A stretch of DNA of 64,000 nt from Trichoderma breve (Eukaryota; Ascomycota; Sordariomycetes; Hypocreales; Hypocreaceae), in assembly GCF_028502605.1 (NCBI RefSeq), contig NC_079237.1:2542001-2606000 (forward strand). The letters run 5' to 3'. Below are positions 1-11,352 of this stretch, piece after piece (the stretch's first letter is position 1; each line of letters begins with the position of its first letter). The position numbers and the translations under genes were made by a program. The notes below the pieces were generated by a model. The model ran no database searches. It saw only the letters and a program-made list of their open reading frames with translations, and was not told the origin of the DNA.

Positions 1-1026
1 TGGACTCTGATTCCAGGATCGTTAGAGAGATAGCAGGGTTGGCTTGTAGATACCTGTATTGCGTTAGCAAAAGTGGAATACATTCCTCGTGTTTCTTCTC
101 AGAGTAGGTATGGAAGTCCTATACGTTTTTGCTGCAGCCAGGCCAGCCCACCCTATCTCGAAGTTAGTAATCCTCTTTCTTCTCCGGATTTCAATTCGAT
201 GCAACTACCTGCGCCAATAATAATCACTTTTGGCTGTTGCTTGATTTGTTGAGCCATCGCTGACTTGACCACAGCTTGGTTCAAGTGATCGGAATCTGAT
301 CTGCCAAGCGATTATAAATCTAGAAAACCCCAAGACTCAAAACATTCACGGCATTAAAGAAATACAGAGGCAAGAGAAAGTCAAGCTGAAAGATTCGCAT
401 ATAGGCTTGGTAACCCCTAAAGAGAGGCTACGAATTATTACCATACTGTAAGATACACGTAAGCACCACTCAAGAAATCCCCCCTGTTATATGTTTTAGT
501 CTACAAATTCTAACTTGAATCGGCCTTAAATCTCACCCAGCCGCGTAGCACATTAATATCGAATATACGGCACCACTACAAGTCACATGCAGATATCTCA
601 AGTCATTAAGGCGAGTATACTTCGTGCAATAGCGACCTTTTCCCTCAAAGGAAAAGAAGACGTAGGCTCAGTGTGAGAAATTTATACTTGGGGAATGAAA
701 TAAATAGCTCCTTAACTAATCCTTATCTTTCACCACCTACGAATCCAGGTATTCTGAGCCTAGAAACAGGCTATTACAGAAGCCGCCTGTCGAAATTGAT
801 GACAGGAACGCCAATGTAATTTAGTAGCAAGGCACTTGGATAACATTTAATATCATTAGAAGGATTCGTAGGAAGGAGAGATTGATTCCATCTTTAAAAG
901 CGAATCAATTAATACATGCAGCTAAGTATATAGTCACATCAATTACATTTGTTGCATCACCATCCAGGTGGCTACCTGTAGTCGATCGTGACAAAATGTT
1001 GCCGTTTTCCACTAATCATCTCCATC
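1..1026. other. intergenic, no gene seen
   Basis: AT-rich sequence with stops in all frames and no ORF with a recognisable domain. I see no RNA gene. It lies downstream (3') of the minus-strand DUF4419 fragment. Confidence 0.6.
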
Positions 1027-1806
1027 TTAGATACTAAGAATATCATGCCCATCTTTTAGACGAAAGTCTCCAGGAACCGGCTTCACCTTGTCAACCAATA
1101 CCCAATAGCCTGATTGAGGTTGAAAGGTATCATGCTGGTCTCCGTCTTTGCTCGCAGAGGATTTTGCTCCCACAAACCCAGCTATCGCAGTCGTTTCGTA
1201 AAATTTGGAATCTGCATAGTCTAAAAATATGATTGGAACTTCGGCCACTGCTTTTGGAACATTGGCGGCACGAATTAAGGGAAAATGGACATCGTCAACG
1301 ATGAATCGCCTCATTTCTTCAGAACGGTCGTTTACGTAGAAGCCGAATTGAACCATGATGGCAAGCCATACATCGTCAGGGCGCAGCATGAGATGGGGGT
1401 CTTGCTGGAAAGCGCGGATGATTCCATCAACGAAATCATTTTTGTAAGCAACCAAACACACGTTATTCTTATCCAAGTCTTCGAAAGACTGAAAGAGTAC
1501 TTGGCGTGACTCCGATCCAATATTCTTATTTGTTCGCACATATCTTACGTCCGAGGCGTCAACAGTCCAAGCCTTAGACGTATGGCGAAGTAGCTCAGCA
1601 GAAGATGTAACAGGTTCGTCTTCGTTGACGCCAACAATACCTGGATTCGGCCTGGTCACGGTATGTAAGCCATTACTTCTCGCTCGTGGAGTCTGTGGAA
1701 GCTGGCATGATCTCTGTAAGTGCAGCTGCATGTAGGTAGAGGTCAAACATCCCAAATCTGCTTGGTGACTATAGCACGTACTTTCAGGACAAGTTGTTCC
1801 AGACAA
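1027..1806 (-). pseudogene. DUF4419-like protein, probably degraded
   Basis: The 259-codon reading frame carries pieces typical of the fungal/bacterial DUF4419 family, whose function is unknown. There is a block around residues 100-170 (LMLRPDDVWLAIMVQFGFYV, then RSEEMRRFIV) and a C-terminal block (TAIAGFVG ... QPQSGYWVLVDK). Members I know of have roughly 120 more residues between these two blocks, with the CGIP and DW motifs, and these are absent here. The first 60 or so residues are rich in Ser/Thr/His and do not look like a protein start. It could be a gene whose middle was deleted, or a divergent paralogue with a mis-chosen start. The family call is from motif memory; the missing middle is seen directly. 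Confidence 0.5.
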
Positions 1807-2495
1807 AGTGAATTAGCCAGAACTTACTACCCGTGTAACAGATGCGAGATAAGGCATATGCAACCTGTCATTAGTTTCGCCCATACACATCCCTTTATAG
1901 ATATTTGTGCCCCGATGTCATAGCAATAAGTGAATGACGTGGCTATCTTATGGCAATTCATACGTTATATGCTACAACTTGGGTCTTCTGCATAACCGCT
2001 TCTCTTCCCTATGTACATGTATTTATGGCTGCTATCCGCGCCCCTTCTACCTACCTGTACCGTGCATCGTAATTGTCTCAATTCCGTGATTGAGGCGGTG
2101 AATGTAGTTGAACTTACTTTGATGAAGCTAACTTTAATCTTAGTATAGGTGGATTACCCTAGTAGTTGCAAACGCTTTCCATTTTACAGTGAAGAGAAAC
2201 AAGTGAATCCGTAGAGTAAGCGTTGCAAAGCCTTGAAGATGTTGCGCAACATTGCTCAATACCATTCACCTCATTTCTCATTTTCCATCCATCTACGGGA
2301 ATATATGTATATGACGACTTTGTGATAGAACTGCTGCTCAAGTTGAAAGGATAAACTTGCATATACGGAGGTTTCAATTCTCATAACGTAGACATCAGAA
2401 GAGCGGGAACGCGTGATAAGTAGCAGCACGGTTTGTAATCCCACTTAGCAAAACGAGTGATCAATTATCTGAATTTGAGTAACCATATACAGGTA
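1807..2495. other. intergenic, no gene seen
   Basis: AT-rich spacer between the DUF4419 fragment and the DUF2855 gene. It contains only short shadow ORFs and no recognisable element. Confidence 0.5.
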
Positions 2496-3752
2496 CTACA
2501 CTTCATATACTAGGCCAAGCGTCGGGTCGATGCTTCCGTTGCAGAGCGAGTCCCAACCCTTGATATAATCTTCCATTCCTTTGCCCCATTGCAGCGTTAA
2601 CCCGTTGATGCCTCCATTCTCTTTGAGTCGCGTCCATTCTTGTGAGAGACCCTCAAAATACCCTACTTTTCCATCACTCTTCATCCCAGAATCTCGCAAG
2701 CCAGAAGCATTGCACACAACGACGCCACTGCCGGGTACTTCTGTCAGGGCGTTCAGCTTAGAGCCTTTCCCCTGAGGATCACCACCGACGATGAGAGTAA
2801 TAACACTTTTTGAGGCTCGCGTAAGAATGGCATGCAGATCCTCATCAACTGTGCCTCTCCCACCAAAATTGGCGAGCAGCACCTTGGTGTTGGCATCGAT
2901 GCCTAGCCGGGTCGCAATACTGTCATCAGTACTCGAAATATCTGTGTACAGTAGCAAGTCATCATATAGACCAGTTGCCTCGGTAAAGTTGCGTGATTTG
3001 GCTGATCCAACCGCCACGACCTTGCGAGGCTGGTGCTCAGCGGGCCTCGATTGACGCAGTAGATATGCAAACGAGAGCGCCGTCTTTCCGGATGCTCCGA
3101 GAAGCACCACCACGGCGTTTGCGAGATCAGCATCACTGGAACTCCAAGGTAGCGGGACACCAAGCGGGTGGGAGAGCTTGGCCGAGTCCCAAGCAAATGC
3201 ATACCGGTTTAGCATGTAGCTCGTCTCAAAGAAGACTCGAAGGGCAGAGTCCAAACCTCGGGACGATTTGTCTGCCTCCAAGTCCAACTCTGGAGGATAC
3301 GGTATATATCGGTTATATATCTGCATTTGACTAGCCCTTCGCTCACTCGTCTCCAAGACGTGGCCAGTCTCATCTTCAACGGTTACCCGGAGTGTCTCGG
3401 GATAACTCCCGATAGGAAGGTAGCCATACAGCTTGGTGCCAACGAGCACTCTATCATTTTTGCTCTCAATCACTTCGCCGTAGCCCCAAGCAGATACGCG
3501 ACCGTACTTGGAGTCATCATCGTATGGCGCAGGCAGTGACGGAACTGCAGCCCAAACATTCCACCAGCCGAAGAGATGTCCAAGTCGTGCATACGTAAAA
3601 TTGTTGGTCGTATTGGAGATAATCCTGCTACGGATACGGATCTCACCGGCCGCTAGATCGGGCAGAGGGTCCGCATTGTGGAGAGTGACCAGATATTGCT
3701 TTGTATAGTCCGATTTGTCCAATATTTGAACCTGGGGAGCCGGTGAAGCCAT
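2496..3752 (-). CDS. DUF2855 family protein
   Basis: Single-exon gene for 418 residues. I chose the start at 3752 (MASPAPQVQIL) because the conserved part begins there; an upstream in-frame ATG at 3839 would add 29 unlikely residues. The order of motifs (GEIRIRSRIISNTTNNFTYA, GHLFGWWNVWAAVP, WGYGEVIES, VGTKLYGYLPIG, then VVVLLGASGKTALSFAYLL) matches the DUF2855 family of bacteria and fungi. That family resembles medium-chain dehydrogenases/quinone oxidoreductases and has a nucleotide-binding-like GASGKT segment around residue 220. No substrate is established. It stands alone on the minus strand in a gene-poor region, so neighbours give no clue. It looks intact. Confidence 0.8.
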   Translation of the reverse strand: MASPAPQVQILDKSDYTKQYLVTLHNADPLPDLAAGEIRIRSRIISNTTNNFTYARLGHLFGWWNVWAAVPSLPAPYDDDSKYGRVSAWGYGEVIESKNDRVLVGTKLYGYLPIGSYPETLRVTVEDETGHVLETSERRASQMQIYNRYIPYPPELDLEADKSSRGLDSALRVFFETSYMLNRYAFAWDSAKLSHPLGVPLPWSSSDADLANAVVVLLGASGKTALSFAYLLRQSRPAEHQPRKVVAVGSAKSRNFTEATGLYDDLLLYTDISSTDDSIATRLGIDANTKVLLANFGGRGTVDEDLHAILTRASKSVITLIVGGDPQGKGSKLNALTEVPGSGVVVCNASGLRDSGMKSDGKVGYFEGLSQEWTRLKENGGINGLTLQWGKGMEDYIKGWDSLCNGSIDPTLGLVYEV

Positions 3753-4498
3753 ATTGGATAGCGAAGTGAGTCGATTTTTGTCTGCTGTGAAGAGGCACGA
3801 ATGAGCACAGTGTAGTGGGAGAGAAGTTGAACCCAACAAAAGTCCAAGCAGAGCAAAGCTTTGCTCACGGATGAGCGCATTAACTCCGTTCCTCGGTATT
3901 CACTACATATCGGGCCGTAGCGGATCCCCGAGGCTGTCTGTAGGATCAGAGGGTACGTGTAGCTTGAAGTAAGCATGAGATCAATGGTAGCAACAAATAT
4001 GACAGGGGTCCGTAGTTGGCTACTTTGTCGCACATCTCTAGATTTTAGTCTATTCCAACAAAGGCACGCCTCTATGTAAGATCAATAGTCTTACATTGTC
4101 CTAGTCTTATGCATCTAGCTCCTTGGTTCTATACTTTTGCTCTGTGAAGGCCTTGGACTTTATGCGGTTTCACCTGACGTTTTCTCGAATCATATCGTTG
4201 TATAAGGAACACCCCAGCAAACGTTAATAGTTTCCCAACCCAGGACCCCCTCTGTTGCTGTAATCTTCCTCCTTAATTGAGAGGCGATCTCATCACTTCC
4301 ACGCCCTGATTTCCATTTCCAGCTACAGCTTCCATGACATGGTCTATGACGGGAACTTGGATTTCTCGCTGATCAAGGAGTAATTCTATTATTTTCATGC
4401 CTAAGCTTCATTTCCTGCTGCGGTCTTGACAACACCTTCTGTGATATTTGTTTACACTTGTGTCTATTGTGTTATCTAAGCATCATTATTTACATAAA
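3753..4498. other. intergenic, no gene seen
   Basis: Upstream region of the DUF2855 gene and 3' region of the secreted-protein gene. Stops occur in all frames and no repeat or RNA is evident. Confidence 0.5.
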
Positions 4499-4984
4499 TT
4501 ATGCGTCGAGGCAATAGTAGATGCTGAAGCAAGCGTAAGCATCTGACGCTCGCCAAAGCTGCCTGTTGTCGTCTCTGAAGCAAGCAAACTGCCTCTGCTG
4601 GTTGTTTCCACTTCCGGCATACTGGCCAAAGCTGAAGCTTCCAGCTTGGATGTGAGTTGTAAAGGTGTTTCCAGTTGCGAAGCTGGCAGTATAGGAGTTT
4701 CCCTCCCACGTCACCACGCGCTCAGGATTGGTGGCAAAGGCTACGTTCTGTGTAAGCGGCTCGGTGTTGGACTGAGAATCATCTGGATAGTAGGCGATGA
4801 CACTGGTTTCTGGCGAGCCGACATTGGGGCCACAGTTGGCAAGATGCACTCCCCTACATAGAATTAGCAATACTGCCCACATAGTGTTTGAGGATTTGAG
4901 ATTGGCTAAAACATACTCGCCAGCTAGAGCGCTAGGAATGAAAAGGGCAACAGCCGCGAGCAGAACAGCGGTAGGTTGGAACAT
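4499..4984 (-). CDS. small secreted cysteine-containing protein
   Basis: Two exons, 4984-4917 and 4853-4499. The 63-nt intron (4854-4916) has a GTATGT donor, a GCTAAT branch site and an ATGTAG acceptor, and it is in frame, so it can be overlooked. The spliced product is about 140 residues. It starts with a classic signal peptide (MFQPTAVLLAAVALFIPSALA), followed by a Gly/Ser/Asn/Gln-rich mature domain with four cysteines (NCGP, FACF, YACF and YYC near the C-terminus). Mature size about 13 kDa, acidic, no transmembrane segment. I do not recognise the family; the profile is that of secreted fungal effector-like or cell-surface proteins. A TATA element lies about 100 nt upstream, unlike most genes here, suggesting inducible expression. 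Confidence 0.7.
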   Translation of the reverse strand: MFQPTAVLLAAVALFIPSALAGEYVLANLKSSNTMWAVLLILCRGVHLANCGPNVGSPETSVIAYYPDDSQSNTEPLTQNVAFATNPERVVTWEGNSYTASFATGNTFTTHIQAGSFSFGQYAGSGNNQQRQFACFRDDNRQLWRASDAYACFSIYYCLDA

Positions 4985-5082
4985 GGCGAAAGTTGAAAAG
5001 AGTAATAAGATAGAAATGCTACTTATTGGAGTCTTTACTCTTACTGTCCAAAATAACAATCAGGAAATGGTGCTTGAATCGT

Positions 5083-5090
5083 CTTATATA
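5083..5090 (-). promoter_or_regulatory. TATA box of the secreted-protein gene
   Basis: TATATAAG on the minus strand, 99 nt upstream of the ATG at 4984. Position and sequence fit a core TATA element. No comparable box stands out before most other genes here. Confidence 0.45.
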
Positions 5091-5339
5091 TGTAGAATTT
5101 GTATAGCATATACTACCTCTACCTATATTTAGAGCCGTATATAGATGAGGGCTGTGATAGGTTGGTACATGTATGTATGCAGATGGAATCACGCATCGCC
5201 CATCCCCACCAGTTAGCGGTGTGCGGGCGCCTGTAGTCAGTATTTCCAGGTGTAAGCTATTTGACTTCTATGCGCCACAACAATTGAGCTTTGCTTTGGA
5301 AAGGAGAGTAAGCCTATATACAGCTGATGGGTCCATGAG

Positions 5340-5800
5340 GCGGAAAAATAAAATAGTTGCACAGGCAAATCCACCAATTGCGCATGAGTACGGATGCATA
5401 TAGAATAGGATTTGCGCGAAAATCTCACGTTTGGAATCTGGAAAGAGACCTAGGATAGACTACATGAGAACAAGGGCGACAGATGATATAGAGGAGTTAA
5501 AGCTGAATGCGTCTATAGAGTCCGGCTCCAGAGTTTCACATCTATAACGTAACTCTAGGTCCCAAGAAATTCTCGATAGAAGAGATAGTAAAAACGAAGC
5601 TCGACGTTGGCAAGCACAACTGAGTAAAATCGGTCATATGAGTATTGAGTGCATGTGAAATAAATGTACAGTGTTCATTGTCAGGTTGTGGTGGGTTTCG
5701 CACAAATGCAGATGTTATTCCGGATGTGTAAAAACACGAAGCATTAGGTTGGCAAGCAAATCCACCAATTGCGTGTGATCGTATCACTACTACAGCTCTC
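5340..5800. repeat. diverged short dispersed repeats
   Basis: The 18-mer GCAAATCCACCAATTGCG occurs at 5365-5382 and again at 5756-5773. The sequence before the second copy (GTAAAAACACGAAGCATTAGG TTGGCAAGCA, 5729-5759) is matched by a diverged copy at 5588-5617. Three partial copies in 450 bp suggest an old local amplification. No coding capacity is evident. Confidence 0.5.
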
Positions 5801-5989
5801 TCGCTGACGATAAATAGTGGGCGGAAAGAAGCGGAAAGAAAGGAATTCCACATCCATGCATCCAAACTAGACATTCACGATAGCTCGGTTGACCGTTTGG
5901 AAAGTACTTGTTAGATTTGCAAGCTACGAGAGTTCTGAAAATTGCTTCTATTACACCGTATTCTTGATGCTGTCTACATGCATACCTGT

Positions 5990-6180
5990 AGCCAGAATGA
6001 AGAATTCTCGGCAGCCAGTCCGCAATTCTCTTCCTCTGTCGGCTGCCTTTATGTTTCATACTAAGTGTAGGTGTATGCATACGTGTAAGTGGAATAAGGA
6101 TATGTCGGCAACTAGTCCGCGAGCAATTCTCCTCTTTGGCGGCTGCGCGCTTATGTTTCATATGAGGTGCGGGCGTTGAT
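5990..6180. repeat. imperfect tandem duplication
   Basis: Two diverged units of roughly 85-95 bp lie side by side. The first (about 5993-6070) has AGTCCGCAATTCTC, GTCGGCTGCC and TTATGTTTCATA. The second (about 6088-6172) has AGTCCGCGAGCAATTCTC, GGCGGCTGCG and TTATGTTTCATA. The antisense reading frame over both units repeats the peptide MKHK, but it is probably not a gene. Confidence 0.55.
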
Positions 6181-7289
6181 GGCTTTTTAGCATCCACTCT
6201 CTCCGCGGTGGGAATTTATACCCAGGGATTAATAAGTAAGTATTTCTATAAACCAAGATTTATAATTATTTTAAATCGGAGTTAGATCTTTGTAAACCGG
6301 CATTTGTAGAGGCGCAATCATTTAGTCCTTCCATTTATATGTGCTATTTATACTCGGGAATCTTCCCAGGGTGCGCGTGTTTGAGGCTACCCGATTGATC
6401 CATTATTCCAGTACATTTCATATAGCCATGAGATGGAGAATATGGGAAAAAAAGATGGAAATATACATTATTTGTATATATGTCAACTCCATGTCCTCTT
6501 TTTCAAGGTAGATGGGCTTCAAACATTGTGATTTCTAATCCGTCATATGCTTATATGGTCTTATATGGCCCCATACGTTGCACAAAAAATATCCCATACT
6601 TCGTTTGTATTGAGGTATTTGCTGAATGCCATGCCTAGCTTGTTGGAAAATTTCATGGCCGTTTTAGCTCTAATAACTTGATGAATTCCTTTGGCGCCGA
6701 GAGATATTCTTCTAGAGTCTGGCCCTTGTATGTATCTTCTGATAGAGTTGAGCTGCCCTGAAGTAACTTCAGAGCACAAGCTAGGTTCAGGTCAGGCTGC
6801 AGTGATACAAATAAAAACGCAGCTTGCGAATATGAAGAATTACCAATTTTTCCCTTTGGATCAGGTCGCATCATGGATATTATAAGCGGTTTACGCGAGC
6901 TGGGCTGCCTAGCTCCCCACATGAGGATCTGAACAAGCGGTCCCTCTTTCAGATTTCCCGCGGCATTAGGTAGCTGATAGGAATTCACTGTTGGCGACTT
7001 GGATACATGAGCCTCCATCACGTAAAATGCCGTGTTGAGCGTTGAATCGCTATTTGGATCTTGCCATTCAACTTACTCTTATCTGGCCGTTACATATACC
7101 TCGATGGGTGTGTGTCCTTGGCATCAAATGGCAATTGAGCTGTTAACTGCATGTATGCACTTATCTAATACTGCAGGTATCTAGGCTCGACCTGGCAGCG
7201 ATCTTATTCTGCCATCAATCCCGCCACTTATGTGTTAGCACGTAACTGAACTCAGCTCAACTATCTGTTGTCAAATCCTCCACATAGCC
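6181..7289. other. intergenic with a doubtful coding remnant
   Basis: Mostly AT-rich. A 122-codon minus-strand frame (6653-7021) has protein-like composition but no motif I recognise and no clear splice partner. I treat it as at most a remnant. The last 200 bp are the upstream region of the F-box gene. Confidence 0.35.
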
Positions 7290-9021
7290 ATGGGGTCTGG
7301 CTCCTCAAGAGAAGCTCCCAAATATCCCGAGCAACAACATCATGATGATGGCCTATTCTCGCAGGCCGCCATGGCCAGAAGAGCTGACAAGATACGCCAA
7401 ATGTTTCCAATCGCCACCCCGACTGACGATGCTAGGTCACCCGATTACACAGCCTTCATATCGCCAGGTGCATTTGCACACCGTCTCCACTCGACAAAGA
7501 TGAAAAAGGCGCTGATGGCGAGCTACAGATTCTCCTTCATTGTTGACCGCGCTGCCTCCCGAACTCATAGAGAATCTTGTGGGCCATCTAGACAATCGCT
7601 CAATCAAGAGTCTGCGCTTGACCTGTAGACGCTTTGGCATCATCGCCCTGCGCATCAATCGAGTCTTTCTCTCCGCCAATCCGTTAAATATTCAAGTCTT
7701 CCGGTCTATTGCGGATCATGACTTCTATCGCCGGGGCGTTACCGAGATCATTTATGACGATGCGCTCTTTTGTCGCTCATTTGATGATCACTGGGGTGAA
7801 TCAAATGACTGGCCTCCCCTAAGCTATTCGTTTTCAGAGATACCAACAGATAAGAATTGGTTTTACACTGAGCGGGACGACCACATATCCGAGTTAAAAC
7901 ATCGCCAACTCACTGATAAACCAGGCCGCCCTGAGAATGTGATACGAGCACTGCAAGCACGTACCGAATTATCCTTCGCAGAGTCATGGACATATTATCA
8001 AGATCTCCTGCGTCAACAGGATGAAATACTTGCCAATGAGGCTGATGCTAAGGCTCTTCGATATGGTTTACGACGGTTTCCTGCGCTGCAGAGAGTTACT
8101 GTTACACCTGCTGCTCATGGATGGTTATTCACCCCTCTTTACGAGACTCCAATGATCCGAGCCTTTCCCTACGGGTTTAACTATCCAATTCCTCGCGGCT
8201 GGCCAACTCGACGGGCCGGTGAAGGTACTACATTTGCCAAACCATGGGAGGATTCAAAAACAAAATGGCGTGGCTATTGTCTAGTCACCGAAATCTTGTC
8301 TCAGGAGCAGCAGCACCACCGTGTCTCTGAACTTCTCATCGATGCCCATTATCTTCATACTGGCGTTAGCTGTCGCCTCTTTCAGCAGCAGTGCCAAGAA
8401 TATCTTAATTTTCTATCTGTTCTTCAGCAGCCTAATTTTAAGAAGTTACAATTATCCCTTAATGTGGATGGACAGCAACGCTTAGATTGGCCAGCTTTTC
8501 GCAGCAACCTGTTGGGCAACGCCCTAGCAGAAGCTTCACATCTTGAACATTTCAGCATGGAGACAAACTGGGATGCGAATTATTACCAAGAGGATGCTCT
8601 GCCACCAGTGCTGCGATCATTTCTCCCTCTTGATCGTTGGACCGGGCTACGACACTTTCGGTTGTGGAATTTCCCAGTGGTACGCACTGATCTAATAGCG
8701 GCGCTATCACAGCTTACTGGGCTAAGGTCTCTAGAGCTAGGATTTTTGTATTTATATCCTGACTCTGATTTTGAGTTGCTCAATGAGATGCGCGACTCGC
8801 TGCGTTGGCATGAGTGGCTTACGCCACCAAGAGTCGACTATGCTGTACCTATCCCGGGTCAGTATATTCAAGGGCGCGCGATTTGGCTTCGTGAAGCCGT
8901 CACAAATTTCTTATATTATGATGATACAAATCCCTTCGATACTGCGACCGGTTTAGTCGCCCATGGTGCGGGCATGATTAGAGATGCATATGATACAGCA
9001 TTTGAGAGGCCATATGATTAG
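7290..9021 (+). CDS. F-box protein
   Basis: Two exons, 7290-7467 and 7529-9021. The 61-nt intron 7468-7528 has donor GTGCAT, a CTGATG branch region and acceptor CTACAG. It joins the frames as ...TAFISP-DSPSLLTALPPELIENLVGHL. The product is 556 residues. Exon 1 encodes a disordered N-terminus (MGSGSSREAPKYPEQ). An F-box follows at about residues 60-105 (LPPELIENLVGHLDNRSIKSLRLTCRRF). The rest resembles the long, weakly conserved leucine-rich-like C-terminal halves of fungal F-box proteins (RHFRLWNFPVV, LTGLRSLELGFLYL). Such proteins usually bind Skp1 and deliver substrates to SCF ubiquitin ligase; the substrate cannot be told. MGSGSS is compatible with N-myristoylation, but that is weak. Confidence 0.75.
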
Positions 9022-10400
9022 ATAGATGCCTTTAGATAGACCTGAAATATTATCAAAATTTCGTCTCTTTTTTAATTTCTTTTTATGAGTGATAACCACG
9101 AGCGCTGTGTGTAGAGTTAACAGAAATCCACATCTAAGCGATAGTCTAGAGGAGCCCCAACTGCCGTCTTAGCTACCGCTGCGTAGTGTGGTTGTGTAGG
9201 GACCGACTGAGCTAGACAACAAGCTTATGAACTAATAGCTTGGGCGCTGGCTCTTGTTCAAGATGTTTCAGTGCGATGGAAGGAAATCATAAAAAATTTT
9301 AGATGGGAAAAATTCCCTCCCGAAGGAGAAAGGTTGGTAGTTCTATATCATCAAGAGTATTAAACACAATATGCTTAGTTTGCTCTCTGCTTGGCAATGA
9401 CGCACAGAGAGCTTTTGATAGGTCCGATTGCAAGTAACCATTCCTCATCAGAGCCCCGTACAAAGAGAGAAATAACAAGCAAATTAACAACAAATTCATC
9501 TTTTCACTTTTCTTTCACTGAGCCACAGCGAACACGTCAAATTCCGCTTGGCAGCTGCGCCATCTGACTTGAACCCAAGCCACCAGAAAGCCAAAGTCAT
9601 ACATGACTAATTCCAGTCTTCTGGACTTCGCGTCTTCGACCCTTATTTTTCTTTCCGTCGCTTATCTCCGCTTCCGCCCAATTGTTAAACAAAAGAAAAA
9701 AAAGAACCAAAAAAAAAGAAAAAAGAAAAAAGACAAAGGAAAAGTAAGCATCCCACCCAATCAAATCGAGCTCCGGAGTCCGGATCGGGAACCCCGCCTA
9801 CCCAATACCGCCAAGCGCCCAACCAAGCCGCCACTAGCCTCTCCTGAGATGCATTAGCGAGACCGTCGACCCATCGTCTCCGTCATACGACGTCATCGAT
9901 GCCAAATCCACGTCCACAGGGTCGCGTGTGCCAACTTGCTTTCTTCTCGCTGTTGTTTAGTAAGATGAACGAATGAATGATAACATGATTTGCACGGTCT
10001 AGCAAAGAATTATGGGAACGGGGCGTTCGATGACTTACGTATGTACTCCCTGTAGAGAATGCTTGCGGAGATCAGGATATGCGTGCAAACGTTGACGGGC
10101 AGAAGCAGTGGTCCGCTTTCCGTGTACTTCTAGCTCGCTCTTCCGATCTTTCCCTGCCCTGCCCAGTACTTTTATACATCATGGCCCATGGATTCCGTAG
10201 TTTTTTATGCTTCTTTTCTTCTTCTCCTTATTTCATGATCCCATTGCTTTGACGATACCCATTCGAATCTTGTACACCCAGCAGCCGACACTCCACTAAT
10301 ACTCATCCTCATCATTGCCATATCGTATTGTAGTTCCAACCTACGCACTTTATAAAGTTGAGAACGAAGAGCCAGCCAGCCACCAATCCCGCCATCCGCC
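9022..10400. other. intergenic, promoter region with A-rich tract
   Basis: No gene recognised. A purine-rich run (about 9690-9740, AAAAGAAAA-type) and GC-rich promoter-like sequence precede the membrane-protein gene that starts at 10401. Confidence 0.5.
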
Positions 10401-11352
10401 ATGGCTGCCAAAGGCTTCGTATCCTACTGGGTAAACTCCCCTCAAAACGTAAAGCCCTCACAATAACCACCATTCCTAACCAACATCTTTAGATCCTTCC
10501 AGTCTTCTCCGCCCTCGTCTGGCTTGGTATGCTCCTGGGCCTCCTGCTCTACTGGGTCGTCGATACCAATAGTGAACACTACTCGTACATGGACTCGGAC
10601 GACTCCATAGCCTTCATTTCCGACATTGGCGCCAGCAAGCTCAAGCCGCTCTTCATCGCAGGATCGGCCGTCACAACGGTCTTCCTCAACCTGTCGTTTG
10701 CTGCCGAGCGCCTACTGCGTCACAATGGACGACTGGTACCGAACACGACTGTCAAAGAAAAAGTTCTCTCCATAATTAGCATAATTTTCGCCATTATCGG
10801 CATGTGTGGCTTGATCCTCTTGTCCATTTTCGACACTCACCACCATCACAAATTACACGACATCTTCCTCTTTCTCTTCATTGCTGGATACATCATTTCC
10901 GCCATCTTTATCTGCTGGGAATACCAACAGCTAGGCCTATGTAAGTACAACTATACGAAAAAGAAGATAAAACGTTCTTTGGAACAATCTCTAATTCCTC
11001 TCAAACAGACAACCGCCAGCACCGCATTCTCCGCATCTCCTTCTGGGTGAAACTCACCTTCGTCATCGTCGAGTTCATCCTGGCCATCATCTTCGTCTCC
11101 ACCAACTGGAGCGACAACCAAAACGTCGCCGCCGTCTTCGAATGGATCATCGCCTTCATCTTCACATTCTACATCCTCTCTTTCGTCATCGATCTCTTAC
11201 CCGCCGTCCACACAAAAGCTCCCGCCTCACGATTCAGCAAGGCTCTTGAGCACGAGATGGAATCAGCAGAAAGCCAAGACGGCAACAGTGGCCATATGGG
11301 CTCTTATCGCAACGACTACGGTCGAAACAACAACCGATATACCTTCCAATGA
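10401..11352 (+). CDS. Frag1/DRAM/Sfk1 family membrane protein
   Basis: Three exons (10401-10430, 10493-10940, 11009-11352) give 273 residues. Intron 1 (GTAAAC...CTTTAG) follows a ten-codon first exon encoding MAAKGFVSYW. Intron 2 is GTAAGT...AAACAG. The protein has about six hydrophobic segments: LPVFSALVWLGMLLGLLLYW, LFIAGSAVTTVFLNLSF, VLSIISIIFAIIGMCGLILL, IFLFLFIAGYIISAIFI, LTFVIVEFILAIIFV and VFEWIIAFIFTFYILSFVIDLLP. A polar C-terminal tail follows. The topology and the DTHHHHKLHDIFLFLF and Trp-rich C-terminal helix patterns fit the Frag1/DRAM/Sfk1 family. Yeast Sfk1 acts at the plasma membrane with the PI4-kinase Stt4 and in lipid asymmetry; DRAM proteins act in lysosomes. The exact role here is not deducible. 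Eis1, another plasma-membrane-organisation gene, is the next gene, converging on it. Confidence 0.75.

Noticed and set aside
5790..6197. 135-codon minus-strand frame with repeated MKHK peptide
   Set aside because: The peptide repetition follows from the DNA tandem duplication; no start context, domain or intron structure supports a gene.
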